Of a stretch of DNA of 64,000 nucleotides, positions 12,801-24,996 are shown one piece after another; the stretch's first letter is position 1; the number at the start of each line of letters is the position of its first letter. A program made the translations under genes and the position numbers. Below the pieces are notes generated by a model. It worked only from the letters and a program-made list of their open reading frames with translations, was not told the DNA's origin and searched no databases. Source of the stretch: Rhyacophila brunnea (Eukaryota; Arthropoda; Insecta; Trichoptera; Rhyacophilidae); NCBI GenBank assembly GCA_022495005.1, contig JAGYXB010000463.1:620001-684000 (forward strand), in the 5' to 3' direction.

Positions 12801-15800
12801 AACTCAGAATAATCCCGGTGCCATATTGAAAGATTATTTTTATTTACCTTATTTTTCGATTCACTGAAATCTGAGGATAGGCAATAATCAAACAATTGTA
12901 TTTAAGGAATTTTTTATTATAGATCGTCTCATTGTAAAATCACTTTTTTGAATTACCATAAATAATGCATCCTATCGACTGGGTACTTATGGAATTGAGT
13001 TTAAATTCTGATTGATGAAGTTTTGTACTATGCTATAATATGAATCTGTTTAGGCAACACAGTATTGGCATTTCCACTTATAGGTGTTAAAAACTCCACC
13101 AAGATTAACAATATTATTACAATATTAACAAAGTTTTACAATAAGTATGTGTCTTGTTTACTTTGACGATTGAATGGACGATGACATATCACACCATTTC
13201 AACTTTAAAACAATGCATTCTTCTTCTTTGTTCATGTAACCAACATACCGTAGCTCCGGCGTATATACTGTAGAGATCTATAGAGGCCTTCCAGGACGCC
13301 GGAATCCGATTGGCTTGACTCATTACTTCTAAAATCATACTACCGCACTCCCAGTGTATCCCTCGCAAACATCTGTTCTTGAAACTATGTATACGGTTGT
13401 TCTGAGTCTTTATAAGATGCCATGATTCACTACTGTAAAGCAGCACCGACAAAATGTAAGCATTGAATAGGCAGCATTTGGTTTTAACCGAGTACAGCCG
13501 TGAATCGCAGACATTCCGCATCGAATTGAATATTGCTCCTAGTGACGTACATATCGCGTGTGTACCCTGCTCTATCTATTACTTGTAGTTTTATAATGTA
13601 CGCCTACTATATTCAACTAGGTCATTGTGTCACTGTACACACAACGCTATGTATTAAATTATTCCACATCAGTTCGATATACTAAATTCTAAAGCTCGAA
13701 AATACAACCTGAGTACCATTTTTTGTAAGAGACGAAATAAAATTTTACCTTAGGATTAGATGTAGGACATAACTGAGACAGCAAGCATGTAATTAATATT
13801 AATTTGTGATTACAATTTGTCCAATTTATTGTAGGTCTCTGCGGTGCTGTCCACACTGGTGTGTCAAAGATTATCCGAAACGATTTTGCCGCGTCCCCTG
13901 AGACAATCCCCAACACCAAAGTGGTGTGCGTGGGAGACAAGTCTCGTAACATTCTTCAACGTCTCTACGGAAAGAACATCATGCTCGTCGCCAACGAGGT
14001 AATCACTAATGCCAAGGGCCAATTGAAACATGTTAACTAATTATAAACTATTTCTATATTTGACAGTTATGTTGAAACGATACATAAAAAGACAATGTCG
14101 CTTTTTTCATCAAAAGTGCTGCCATTTTCAATATTTTGATTTTTTGTAAATTAAAAAAATATTTTGTAAAAGAATATACCTAACGGTGAAAGTAAAAGTA
14201 GGACAACTGCAAATTATAAATTGAAGTAAATGGTTAATATAATAATAATTTAATGGTTTCTTTATCACAAACATCACATCTTATATCATGCATATGTAAT
14301 ACTGAAACGTTAGAACAGCTGCCAAAGATGACAATAAGTGAAGAAAATGTCACTTAATCTATTGATTTAATAGAATTTACTAGGCCCAATTAAATTGTGC
14401 AAATATAATATTATGTACTATAATTTTTGAGTGAAAATATTCCTTCTATGTTTTATGTAAGTACTTACTACTGATAAGAACAGAAAGTTATAAAATAATA
14501 CTTATTTTGGCAGTATTGTAATAATATTTTCAAGTTTATAACACAATTGTAAATTTGACATAATTTCTGCCATAGTGATTGATCATTTTTATTTACCTCG
14601 CTTTTGATATTATGAAATTTGAGGATAGGCAATGATCAAACAACATCTTTTTAACATAAAATTTGTCTTTAATTCATTTATGCCCAAGAGAAAGTCAGTC
14701 AGATATAGCCATGGGTAGTATCCGTACAACCTAAGTAAAATAAATTCTAAAAATATTCTAAACTAAACACACTCCACCCTAATGAACTTCAACTGATAAG
14801 GGTCCCAAATAATTGACCCGCTCTCAAGCCTGCTTTGAAATATTATGTTATTAACACTTATGAAAGATAATTGTTACCATATTATCGCTGTAGGATTGGT
14901 TTGTCGAATAGACTAAATGAGGCGTCCAAAATTCCAATCCAATTCCAAAAAGCGATAAGTCCACATTTGGTCAAAATCGAGAAAAAAATATGCACGTCTT
15001 CTTTGTATAATTTTACACAATATGTATTGATCTATAAATTGCAAAACGCGACAAAACCCTATGAAAAAATTATTTTTATCGATTTATTTCAAAAAGCGCC
15101 AAGTCCGTGTTTCATTTTATTTAAATCTTGGTTGATTTCGCGCATATTTAAGTCAACCAATAAGGGAAGTTCAATATTGGAAATGGCGTCTCCCATGCTG
15201 TAGTATCCAGTAAACTTATGACAGTGCCACGGAAATATGTGCCTTATGCGGAATTAATTAAAAAATGAGGTACAAGTAGCGCTACGTCCAATTTTATTTT
15301 GCCTATATTTATTACATTCAAGAGTTTATCGGCTGAAACAAATTGCCATTTGGTTCTAATTTTGACATAGAATACAATGGAAAAAATAATCTCACGTTAA
15401 AACAAATAATTGAAGCTTGAAACATAAAAACGTTGTTTCCCGCAAATATCGAATTGTGGACCTGTCGCTTTTTGTAATTAGACGCCTCAAATGTCAAATG
15501 TTCAGGAGACGAAAAACAAATTTCATTATCCTATATTTAAATACATGGAGGTATAATAGAGGCATATGAATGCTGTATTCATTACAAAGTAATTTAAAGA
15601 AAAGGATGGTTCAGGTCCATTTAGATACAAAAAATCATTCTGCATTAAAAGGTGAATTTCGACAAAAACGGATATTTGACAAAGCAATCCTATAGCGACA
15701 ATATAACAGTTATAACTTAAAAAGTATATCACCATTATTTGTAACTTAACAGAATTTTTAGACTGGTTATTAGCCATTCCAGATTGGTACCCCAAATCTC

Positions 15801-17812
15801 AATATCGTCGTCTTACTATGCAAACCTTCTGTCTGTTTTATGTAAACGTTCAGGGGCCTTATGTTGTAACTTGCGAGTTAAAGTCGCCCGGTCGACATGA
15901 GGTCATATGACATCATTGTGACGTACTACCGGAGTGATAATAGCATTCGAGAAATTAACACTACTCAAATACTGGCGTTATTCATTGTCCCCATACACAA
16001 ATAGGTGTTTCAGCATAATAATATCTATGGTGAGCCGTGTGCTTGGGCGGCTCGCCTCGATGCGTGTATTGAGGTTACGTCACTTTCGTCACACACGTCG
16101 TCGGGTGACTTCTTGTCAGAAGTTATAACATTAAGGCCCCAGGAGAGAATTAAAACGTATTATTTATTACATTTATTTTATAAATAAAAAACTTTTGAAT
16201 TCAAAATTATTTTTAAAATTTAAATAATATCGTAGAAAAAATATGTTTTAACTCTGCTGAACATTTACATAAAACCGACATAGAAGGTTTGCATAGTAGG
16301 CTGACAAAATGCATGTTCTGATTCCCAGCTTGCGAGATTCAAACCAAGGCAAATATTAAATCCGGCTGACATCGGCTACATTTTAGAATGTGTGCCACTT
16401 GCAAGCAACAAATTGTTTCAAATGTCACTTTTTATTGAAATAGATTTAATATTGTATATTTCGTGAATTTACAGGTCGGCCGTCTTCCTCCTACATTCCT
16501 GGATGCAGCTAAGCTGACCAACGCCATCCTCAACTCCGGCTATGAGTTCTCCTCCGGAAAGATTGTGTACAATCGCTTCAGGACTGTTGTGTCGTACATG
16601 CAGGCTGATATGCCCCTCTTCAGTCAGTCTGCTATTGAGGTAATAATCATTCCGACCATGTCTGATTTTAATAAGATCATATGGGCCTCCACGGAGTCGA
16701 GGTTTGTATCAATAGATTTTGTTTCCACAAGAAACGGATGTCAGCCACTTGCTCAACCTATTAGATCCATACTCTGACTCATGCACAAATTGAAAAATGT
16801 GTACTTGCCAGATCCAGGATTCGAACCTGGGACACACGATGCTTAAGCCGCATGGCCAACGTGGGGCCGTAATCATAGTGGGATTTACACCCAGTATCTT
16901 TCCCATGCTAGTTTGTCAGTGACTGATATACATTGAATTTTCAACAACAAATTAAAACTATTGTGAGTAGTTACGGGTTCACTATTTTTACCCATTGTAC
17001 AGGCTTACATAAAAATGTATTAAATTTGATGCATTAGCAAAATATGTCAAAGACCCAAATACGAACTTGCAATATGCACCCTTATTACAATGCAGGTATA
17101 GTTCATTTTTCAACCACTAGTTTTATGAAGAAAAAAATTGTATGAGCAGACCCAGATAACTGGGCAGGGTCGTTTATTAGGGCCCTTTTCGCTTATTAAT
17201 AGGTCATTATTTCTATCGCACTAAAAATCCAATAAACAAAATTACAGTGAATGATATAATATTATTATGATGAAGAATAATTCAACTAATTGCTGATGTA
17301 TGTATAATGTTTTCTACAGTGCAAATAGAATAATAACTGTGGACCAGTACGCATATACAGTAAAGGGCGAAAGAATCATTTAGGTATAGTAAACGGTTGA
17401 TGGTTATCTTTGCTGCGTTGAGGATTCTGAAGAAGTCTATGCGAGTGATTTGCCTACACTCTTTCCAATCATGCCTCGGCTACTGTGATGACGTCACTGC
17501 TAAATGGTTACTGTAATGAAATTAACTTTTTTTTTCTCATTATAGGCTGCACCGAAGCTCTCAATCTACGACTCCCTTGACGCTGACGTAATCAAGAGTT
17601 ACTTGGAGTTCTCCATGGCGTCCATGTTCTTCTACGCCATGAAGGAAGGCGCTTGCTCGGAGCAGTCGTCTAGAATGTCCGCCATGGACAACGCCAGCAA
17701 GAACGCTGGAGAGATGATTGACAAACTTACTCTCACCTTCAACAGAACCCGACAAGCCGTAATCACTAGAGAACTTATTGAAATTATCTCCGGTGCCGCC
17801 GCCCTGCAGTAA
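9831..17812 (+). CDS. ATPsyngamma: Mitochondrial F1-ATP synthase gamma subunit, five coding exons
   Basis: This is the central rotor-shaft subunit of mitochondrial F1-ATP synthase, linking proton flow through Fo to ATP synthesis in the alpha-beta ring. Coding exons are 9831-9994, 12102-12241, 13835-13998, 16475-16639 and 17546-17812 (stop TAA at 17810). Exon lengths (164, 140, 164, 165, 267) give one unbroken 900-bp frame, 299 residues plus stop; the family precursor is about 300. All introns are GT-AG. Residues 1-25 are rich in Arg, Gln and small residues and look like a mitochondrial presequence. Next come the N-terminal coiled-coil helix [18 protein letters not shown] (39-56), DRGLCG (100-105) and the C-terminal helix [18 protein letters not shown]. 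Exon GC content is clearly above the introns. Introns carry many transposon remnants. The identification is secure. Confidence 0.97.
10433..10884 (-). mobile_element. MITE copy (CGTCGC-TIR family) split by a LINE fragment
   Basis: Read on the minus strand, the two outer parts (10884 down to about 10745, then about 10512 down to 10433) match the intact element at 55411-55670. Shared blocks are GTAGGATTGGTTTGTCGAAT, TTCAGGAGACAAAAAA, TCCTATATTTAAAT and, near the other end, AGAATGATTTTT-type sequence and TTTCGACAAA. The middle is occupied by a plus-strand LINE fragment. It lies in intron 1 of ATP synthase gamma. Confidence 0.75.
10513..10745 (+). pseudogene. LINE (RTE-like) C-terminal fragment inserted in a MITE
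   Basis: An uninterrupted frame (10496-10738) reads ...[19 protein letters not shown], then [14 protein letters not shown], then [21 protein letters not shown] and stop, followed by TGATGATGATT. This is the familiar C-terminal block of RTE-like insect retrotransposons (GRPxxRWxDDL...AQDRxxWRxLGEAYxQQW) followed by the usual TGATGA-rich 3' end. Only the last ~230 bp of the LINE is present, a strong 5' truncation. The open frame suggests a fairly recent insertion. Confidence 0.8.
12826..12898. repeat. Short intronic repeat, copy 1
   Basis: ATTTTTATTTACCT...ATCTGAGGATAGGCAATAAT followed by CAAACAA recurs at 14574-14643 in the next intron of ATP synthase gamma. A partial copy lies near 11840-11895 (ATCTGAGGATAGGC). 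The two ends are weakly complementary (TTTACCT with GAGGATAGG), so the ~70-bp unit could form an imperfect hairpin. The function is unknown. Confidence 0.5.
13189..13530 (-). pseudogene. LINE reverse-transcriptase C-terminal fragment in intron 2 of ATP synthase gamma
   Basis: The minus-strand frame contains [20 protein letters not shown], then [20 protein letters not shown] and CLRGI. This matches the post-catalytic part of RTE-like reverse transcriptases (STKLRIFNSNVKSVLLYGCETW...INRCLRRI). The later part shifts frame to [12 protein letters not shown], resembling the family's LRWFGHVxRMxE block. It is antisense to the host gene. No catalytic YADD region is present. Confidence 0.7.
14574..14643. 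repeat. Short intronic repeat, copy 2
   Basis: Second clear copy of the unit at 12826-12898: GATCATTTTTATTTACCTC ... TTTGAGGATAGGCAATGATC followed by AAACAAC. In this copy the ends GATCATT and AATGATC are inverted repeats, giving a foldable ~70-nt unit. Confidence 0.5.
14881..15704 (+). mobile_element. MITE copy (CGTCGC-TIR family) enlarged by an insertion
   Basis: The left end (GCTGTAGGATTGGTTTGTCG, 14887-14906) and the right part (15489-15704, with AGGAGACGAAAAACAAATTT and the terminal CAATCCTATAGCGACA) match the 55411-55670 element colinearly. Bases 14917-15488 are extra and look like a second element (next entry). It lies in intron 3 of ATP synthase gamma. Confidence 0.75.
14917..15488. 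mobile_element. Nested inverted-repeat element inside the MITE
   Basis: GAGGCGTC at the left end (14919-14926) and GACGCCTC at the right (15481-15488) are exact inverted repeats. The MITE sequence resumes directly after (AAATGTCAAATG), and AAAT precedes the left end and follows the right end, giving a possible 4-bp duplication. No coding sequence was recognised. The class is unknown. Confidence 0.45.
15807..16305. mobile_element. Foldback element in intron 3 of ATP synthase gamma
   Basis: The left arm (15807-15870: TACTATGCAAACCTTCT, TTTTATGTAAACGTTCA, GGGGCCTTATGTTGTAACTT) is the reverse complement of two right-arm segments, 16115-16140 and 16258-16305. About 115 bp of extra sequence interrupts the right arm between GGCCCC and TGAACATTTACAT. 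Long arms with no coding frame suggest a foldback-type DNA element or MITE. Confidence 0.65.
16670..16875 (-). mobile_element. tRNA-derived SINE, copy A
   Basis: On the minus strand a tRNA-like head contains GCGGCTTAAGCATCG and the B-box-like CAGGTTCGAATCCTGG. It is followed by a body shared with 55738-55945 (-) and 63290-63485 (+), including the CACTTGCTCAA and AACCTCNACTC words. The tail ends in ATGATCTTATT. It sits just downstream of exon 4 of ATP synthase gamma, antisense to the gene. The head does not fold as a standard tRNA. Confidence 0.75.
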
Positions 17813-18260
17813 ATACGACTACACTCTGCCGACCATCGTCTTAACAACGATCGGCCACCATGCCATCCTGAGCCATCTTGGCAGCCGCTTTCTTTTGTAC
17901 TTCTCAATAAGATAAAGCATTTTTCCTATGTTTTTTAAATGCCCGTCTATTCAGATATGTATGATATTATGTATTTAATATGTTATTATTTTTGTTTATT
18001 ATAATATAATATGCATGGGGCTAGAATGCTGGTTTTTAGTGTGAAGTACTGTAAATTATTATTTAAATTGAGATCATGTTGACGGTTTTATGAAATGGCT
18101 CGGCACTTCCAGTTAATTTGGTGTATTCAGACAAAGATAAGTTGAAGTGTTGGTTACTTTCATGTGCATTATTAGATCATATTATGGCCGCCTGTGATCA
18201 TAGGTACCATTAATAAATATATGAAAATATACTGTGTCTTGAATGTTAGATAAACAGTAA
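17813..18260 (+). terminator. 3' UTR and possible polyadenylation signals of ATP synthase gamma
   Basis: After the stop codon the sequence keeps moderate GC for ~90 bp, then becomes AT-rich. AATAAA occurs at 18212-18217, with another AAATAAA near 18265. One of these is probably the poly(A) signal; the exact cleavage site cannot be read from sequence. Confidence 0.45.
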
Positions 18261-21232
18261 TTTAAATAAATGTAATTTGTTTTTATTTATTAAAAATGTA
18301 TCTTTCCTTCCAACATCTCCATCATCCTCGTTTCGGTCCTTAGGTGGAGTTTATAGACTTAACAGGATTTCGAAAATTCTACATCTAATTAGTAAAGACA
18401 TGCAAATAATCATTATTTTTCATTTAAAAATCGATAAATTTACAATAGGCATAGGATGTCAATATTGTTGAATATGATTACATCATCGGCAATCAATTAC
18501 TATGTATTGATTTACAAAATGAAGAAAAGAGAGGTAAGTCCAGAATCACCACGTTTGAAGAGCCAGGAGAAGATAAATTTAAGTTTTGGAGAAGTATGTA
18601 CAGAACTCATGTTCATGTGTGGAATTTAGTAATTGTTAATTTGGGAATATTCAATTAATTTTCAAGTCCTATCTCCGCTTTCCTTTCTTACACAGAACTA
18701 TTCAGTGCCTTCAATATTGGATTTTAGAGAAAAATTATGAATTCCACACCCAGTTTGTGACCGAAGGATTAACACTGTTGATAGCAACCGCATTATATAC
18801 AATGCGCACGGAAAAAATTTGAATCTAAGCAGAATCACTATAGTACATATTCCTTTTGAAATCTTTATTTTATGTTCCATCGAACCACTTTATGTTGTCC
18901 ATGCATTGTATTATTTAAGTCTGGATATTTATAAATTTCACGATATCCAGTTCTTCTCGAGATTAAGCTAGAACTGCAATACTCCATTTTCATGAATTGG
19001 CTGAAGTATCATTTTTAATACTTACCTACCTTTCAGTTTCTAATATTGGTGGAGAACAGGGTTCTTGCCTCTTTGTTTTTCTGAATAATCGTTTACTGTA
19101 AAGAAATGACAAATCTTGATAATTCATTTTGTATAACAAAGTTTTTAACACTCGCGTTGCCACGATGGTCTCGCAGTAAAGAAATGACCTTAAATCATAG
19201 ATACCCCACTTATTATTATGTATATAAACGTCTACTTTTAGCTATTTGTAGATAAAATATTAAGGCATAAAAAGAAAAATATATAAGTAGTTGGATTGAA
19301 TGTTTTATATGTAAAATTAATCATTTTTCGAAAGTCTAATCAATATTTCTATAAGACAGTGATAGGGCTATCTAGAAAGATATACGTTAGAGAAACGCGC
19401 ATAATAGTAATGTAAACATGAGACACTATTTTAAAATGTCATTTGTTAGTCAGAGATAGAAATGTATGTCTTTGTTCAAAATAATTCTGTGAAAAATGCA
19501 TTCAGTCATAGCCTCCCATAATATATCGAACCTTGAAGTTTACATTTTTCAAATACATCTGACGATAAACGCCAGAGCAACCCTTAACGCAATGTTATTA
19601 GTGTTCATTTTACCGTGTTAACTTCGCTACATGTGGCGTTTATTCATAAACAATTGACAAAAAGGGTCCATTGCCATTGACCATAATTCTAGTAATAAAA
19701 TAATAAAGTAATAAAATCTCTCTCCCCGGATTTAGAATAGAGACCCTTGTTACAAGGTTGTGTAAGGATTATATCAGTTTGTGGGACATAAGCAATTGAA
19801 AAAAATTCTCAAGCGGGCTAAATAAAAACAGCACAGCATGTGGCGTGGCGTATTCACATGTTCTACATGTTTATACTATTATCATATTAGGCAATGCAAT
19901 ATGTTAAATATTGGCGAGGGTAATATTATTTCATTCTGTTTTAGAATTTTAGGAAAATAATACAATGCGATAAATTTCATAATATTGTTGTACCTACCCA
20001 TTCAAATGTTGTATTCAAACCCAAATATTAAACCCGTTAAATAAATATCCCTGCATTGAAATCAGACAGCTACAGAAAATGTAGGTATGTTCTAATGACT
20101 GACATCAATAATAATATATTTGTATTTATTTATTATCGTTAACTGTAGCTTTGTAAATTGCGGTGCGGTGTAGTTAATACGATATTCTAAAATATCCTCT
20201 TTTTGACGATATTACTAATACCTACCTATATTAGTTTTTTTAAATTATAAACGATTATAAATGAGACATTATTTTGTTGGTCCATGGTTGAACCGTAATA
20301 AATTGTATTGTCGTCGTAAAACACTAATAATAGCTTTCATTCGAAAATAATAATGAGTCAGCAAATGCAATTCAAGTGCAACTAGGTAGTACACGTGGAG
20401 TTTCTTTTGTTTATGAAGTAGACACACAGTTGCAAAAAATATTTTATAGTGTTTGCAGTTACCTATGTTCAAACTTTCACGTCGCAAAAATCGGTATAAT
20501 ATCTTTTAGTAGGTACAATGAATATTTACTTTTATTTTTTTACATTTTTATCTCTTAATTTTATAAGTGCCAATAATAAAATTATAAAGTAGGTACCTAC
20601 TTACATACCTTATATGTAAATAAATAATCATAGTGAACCTGTTGTGTTTACATGATATTGTGTTATAATATTATATATTATTAACTATATATAATAATAT
20701 GTCCATAAGATCGGTGGATTGTAGGTAGGTACAAGAAATTCATTTTAAGATTACTGAATCATTCTAATTTCATAAGTACTTACCAAATAATATTATTATA
20801 TAAATAAATATTATCATACTCAATCTGATGTAGGTATATACATAATATTATACTATTATAATATTTCTTAGTGGTGAAGTATGGAAGTAGGCTGTCAAGA
20901 TCCGACATAAATAGTGCATTGTGAGTCATACGTACCTATTTGTTTTTCTTGAACGAGTACTACAATAATTTACATAGTATGGTGTTGGATGGTTTTAAAA
21001 AATCAGATAAACCCAGCCAAAATAAAACCATAATAAGTAGTTTCGGTACGCTTTGGGCAATCCGACAATTTTGTGCACACTTTTTCATTCATACTTATTT
21101 CTTTTCGTTGAATATAAAATAGGTACATATTATTATTACACGTCATGTTGTTGGTATTTTTTAACTCTTCAAGTGAAGCGCCTAGTTTCAGAAGCCCCTA
21201 AAAAGGTTTTCATAAAATTTTGAGTTTGATAT
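18261..21232. other. AT-rich intergenic stretch
   Basis: No gene or complete element was recognised. There are several TAGGTACCTAC-like words (20500-20960) and AT-rich runs. Open frames are under 75 codons and resemble nothing known. Confidence 0.5.
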
Positions 21233-22978
21233 ATCGTCGCTATAGGATTTGTTTCCCGAATAGACCAAATGTCAATTTTACAGGAGACGAAAAACAAATT
21301 TCATTGTCGTATATTTTAATATCAGTAGATGTATCAATCATTCTCTCTATACTGTATGATTGCAACATTATCTAAGAATAGATTCCAAGAATAATATACT
21401 GGTATAAATCATTAAATGCACAGAAAATGCGTTTTATTTTTAAGTACTCACTGTGGATATTCGGGAAATTTTTAGCGCTCTCTCAGAATAATGGATATTC
21501 CGGACAAAACATGGACGTTCGAGATTTAAGACCGTAGCGTATTGCTGCACGGCCCACAGATTACTGAGTGGTCAAAAAGTACGCGCCTCAAATGTTATAT
21601 TTATTTACACGATAATTGATAATAATTACCTCTACTATTTAAATACTTAATGATCGTAATTATCCAAGTTCGTATGTAATAATAACACGCGGCAATCGCT
21701 TTTTTCGGTTTTTTTTTCGGTTTTTTTTTCGGATTAAGTAATAAAATAGTTTTTAAGTAATTAACTATTTTTTTATTGAACGAATATTTCACAAGATTTA
21801 AGAATGTACCATTCTAATAATTGAACATACTTACATATTTTTTTAAATCACTTCTGAGAAAATATATTATAAGGTATCTACTACTTCAATTACTATCCGA
21901 CGTCACGGTCATTTCTCCAATATTTTATGATGGTACTTACTCGTACTTGCTAACAATTTTATATTAATACTTTTTCCAAAAAAAAAAAAAATCTATTTAT
22001 ATATATCTGTATATTATTATATATATATATATTGCTATAATTGACAATTAAACTTATTACTCGTACAAACCACCAAATAAATATTATATTTATTTACTAT
22101 TGTAAGGAACAACAACACAAAATAATAGCATGTATAAATTAATTACCATTGGCTGCTAATATTAGATAGGTACCATTATCCTGAATATATAATATCCACC
22201 AAATAAATAGCTACTAACATACATACTAAATTAAATTAACTATCAGCGCATTCAAAAATAAATTCATAGAAATACCTAGATTAAAAGTAAAATAAAGACA
22301 AACAATGTTTGATTAATAATAATTTGAAATAATAATTATTTTTTACGTCATAGTAGTTGCCGGTCATACTGTAGAATTCATATAACCGTTGGGATTTTGT
22401 GTCATTTATCAAAACAAAATGCAGCTATTTAGGTTAAAATACTCACTTCCACAACTCTACTGTAAGTTCAGGGCGAACTGGTGATGTATCAGCTATGAAT
22501 GATCTCTTCAAATTTGATGAATTCACCATTAAAACAATAGTAACGTTAAAAACAATATCAATAAGACGAAATTTGAAAGAAGTCTCCAGACGGCCGAAAA
22601 ATATGAAAGTGGGCGTGATTGTTTTAGAGCCAGACAGCGTGAATGTGGGAGCGAGATGCACGGCGTGAGCGCGGTTTGATTGGTTAAAGTCATATTCGGG
22701 AAATAAACACTCAGCCAGAGATATATTTCGACCAAAATTAACTTGGATATTCAGGTACAAATAGTTGGATATTCGGGAGAACACCACGGAGTAATTGTAA
22801 CTTAACATGGCGTATTCGGGTTTTTTAAAAAAATATCTCTGTTCCTAGATAAAAATATATAGTTTTTATAAATGATTTCGGTAGAGTTCGATAAAAGAAA
22901 TTGAACTGCATTAAAATGTCGATTTCGACAAAAATGGATATTCGGGAAACAAATCCTATAGCGACGATATATTTAGAT
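21233..22978. mobile_element. Long form of the CGTCGC-TIR element with iterated GGATATTCGGG motifs
   Basis: The left end ATCGTCGCTATAGGATTTGT (from 21233) and right end ACAAATCCTATAGCGACGAT (to 22978) are perfect 20-bp inverted repeats, flanked by TA on both sides. The subterminal sequence (AGGAGACGAAAAACAAATTT on the left, CGATTTCGACAAAAATGGAT on the right) matches the short MITE at 55411-55670. GGATATTCGGGA-like motifs recur near both ends (about 21454, 21490, 22693, 22742, 22767, 22810, 22935; inverted at 21250), suggesting transposase-binding sites. A minus-strand open frame (22808-22443, 121 codons) is followed by a GTGAGT donor-like site and could be a remnant exon. No catalytic domain was recognised. 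Confidence 0.65.
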
Positions 22979-23717
22979 ATATGTTTTTGTCCACTATATA
23001 TTGGACAAAATGTAAGCAATAAAACTTAATGTGTTTATTAAAATATATCGAAGCCAATATTATTTCATAATATGCTAGGTATCTATTATTTTATGTGGCG
23101 AACGTAATAACGAACGCCTGCACACGTGTTATTCTACCTTACAACACCCTCGTCCGCTTCGGATGAATTAGCCATCCCCACTCTCCGTGAAATGACAGCG
23201 TGTGTTCGTTGTTCCATTTAAAACAGATCGAGACACACCGTGGTTTGGTTATGACGTACATTTGAATACGTGTATTAATTAAGGCGCTAAGTACCAAAAA
23301 GTAGTTTTGCTTGTGGCTACAAAATACTGATTTGTCAAATAAAATTGTATGAAGCAGACATTTTGAAAAATGTAGTTACACAGTATGAAGCAATCTCGGC
23401 AGCTTCTATAATTTTAAAACTTAAATTTATTTTGAATTTCCACAGTACATAGCTTTGAAATTGACATTTCCGGTCAGGGTGTAAGTACCACGCAAAGAAT
23501 CTTATTTTAAGGTCTAAGTACTAGCTCAGGGACGCTGGTGGGATCTAAGTACACACTGATGACATTTTCAATAGAGATGGGTAAAATATTATAAATTAAA
23601 AAAGAAGGTTTTTCGATACTTTTGTTTTAATAATTCAATTATTTATTTACCTACTCCTATCACAATCATTCTGCGTTTTATTTCGGCGATGTGCATATGA
23701 CCCTAGAGACTATAGAG

Positions 23718-23830
23718 CAGTGGTTTCCAAACTTTATGTTACTACGCCTCCCTTTTAAAAATAAACTAATCTTGGCGCCTCCCCCCCTTTATTTCATTAA
23801 ATAATACAGACACCTTTTTAAATAGTCAAC
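23718..23830. mobile_element. hAT-type element left end (solo)
   Basis: CAGTGGTTTCCAAACTTTAT followed by a GGCGCCTCCCCCCC-containing stretch is typical of hAT elements whose ends begin CAGTGGTTC(T/C)CAAAC. No matching right end was found nearby, so this is a fragment. Confidence 0.5.
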
Positions 23831-24767
23831 AATGTCCTAACACAAAATGAAAAAAAATAAACAAGGTTTTACTAAGTACTTATATATTCATTTTTAAATT
23901 AATTTGTCTTTCATTCGATGAATGTGCTTGTTTATTAGCACATACAATTTCAATATAAGTCAATCCAAATTTATCATGTTCATTGACAAATGGATTCTAT
24001 CATGGGCCCCTTATCCTGAAGCGGGCCCCAAGATCAGGATCTTTCAACTACATATTTAAAAGCCCCGAAATAAAACAGCACCGCAGGCGACTTTTTTACA
24101 AATAATAAAATAATGTTAAAAGTGCATTATCAACTATTCTAGAACTCTGCAGTAAATAGGCCGGCCATAATAAAATACTTGTTATGTTATGTCGTTATGT
24201 GTGCAGTGATTCCCATTATCCTTTACCTGTAAACAATACCCAGCCTGTGTCCATATTATAAACAGATACTGGTGATAAAACTGATAAATTATCAATAATT
24301 ATTTTGAATTTTGTTTTATATTAGGTAGGTACATATGTGAGTCAGTCAATATCACACTTTGAAATGTTTTAATTTAAATAGTAGTACACATTTTTTTTAT
24401 TTGATACCGTACAACTTAGCAATCATGAAATAATTAATATAAAATATGTTCTTAATTAATTATAGGATGTATATTTCCCATTTAATTCAGTAAGGCATAA
24501 TTAATTAATACTAGCTGAGCCAGCTGGCTCTCGCCAGTCTGTCTCGCTAGGTCTTGCAGACGGCTTGGCGGTATTGTATATTAATATAATTGTGAAGTAT
24601 GCATAAACGGCGCCATAGTTTTCCCTTCGGGATGGATTTTCATTTACGTCAGACATTTTGACATTTCGCTGATTTGTCAGTTTTACAATTTGCAACTCGT
24701 CACTGCCAATACAAATTTGGAGTCATATGCGTAGTCTATTCTGGAGTCAGGCCTTCACAATATCACC

Positions 24768-24832
24768 TGACACCACTTCAGGCTGCTAGGCCTGCTATAG
24801 CAGTGGATTGATCCTGGTTGATAATGATTTAA
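24768..24832 (+). pseudogene. 3' tail of an RTE-like LINE
   Basis: AGCAGTGGATTGATCCTGG and TTGATAATGATTT match the last codons and 3' end of the LINE at 10513-10745 (QQWIDPG, stop, TGATGATGATTT). Upstream similarity is weak, so only a short degenerate end is visible. Confidence 0.55.
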
Positions 24833-24857
24833 ATAATATGTATAACACCAATTATTG

Positions 24858-24955
24858 TTGAATACCTTTTAAATATTTTTGGGTTATATGAGCCAATTGA
24901 ATGTATATAAGTTTCATTGGTTCAAAAAAATTATCATTTAACAGCCATAAAAAAT
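24858..24955. repeat. Flanking direct repeat, copy 1 (empty site)
   Basis: This ~98-bp stretch (GTTGAATACCTTTTAAATAT, then TTTTTGGGTTAT, AATGTATATAAGTTTCATTG, ACAGCC) recurs at 26394-26490 directly after the last unit of the MITE array. Here GTTGA runs straight into ATACC with no MITE. Confidence 0.75.
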
Positions 24956-24996
24956 GTTACTTTATTAAATTTTGAAATAATATTCTATGGTTGATC

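Noticed and set aside
22443..22808. 121-codon minus-strand frame as an intact gene
   Set aside because: It lies within a transposon-like element and contains the iterated GGATATTCGGG motifs; at most a remnant exon.
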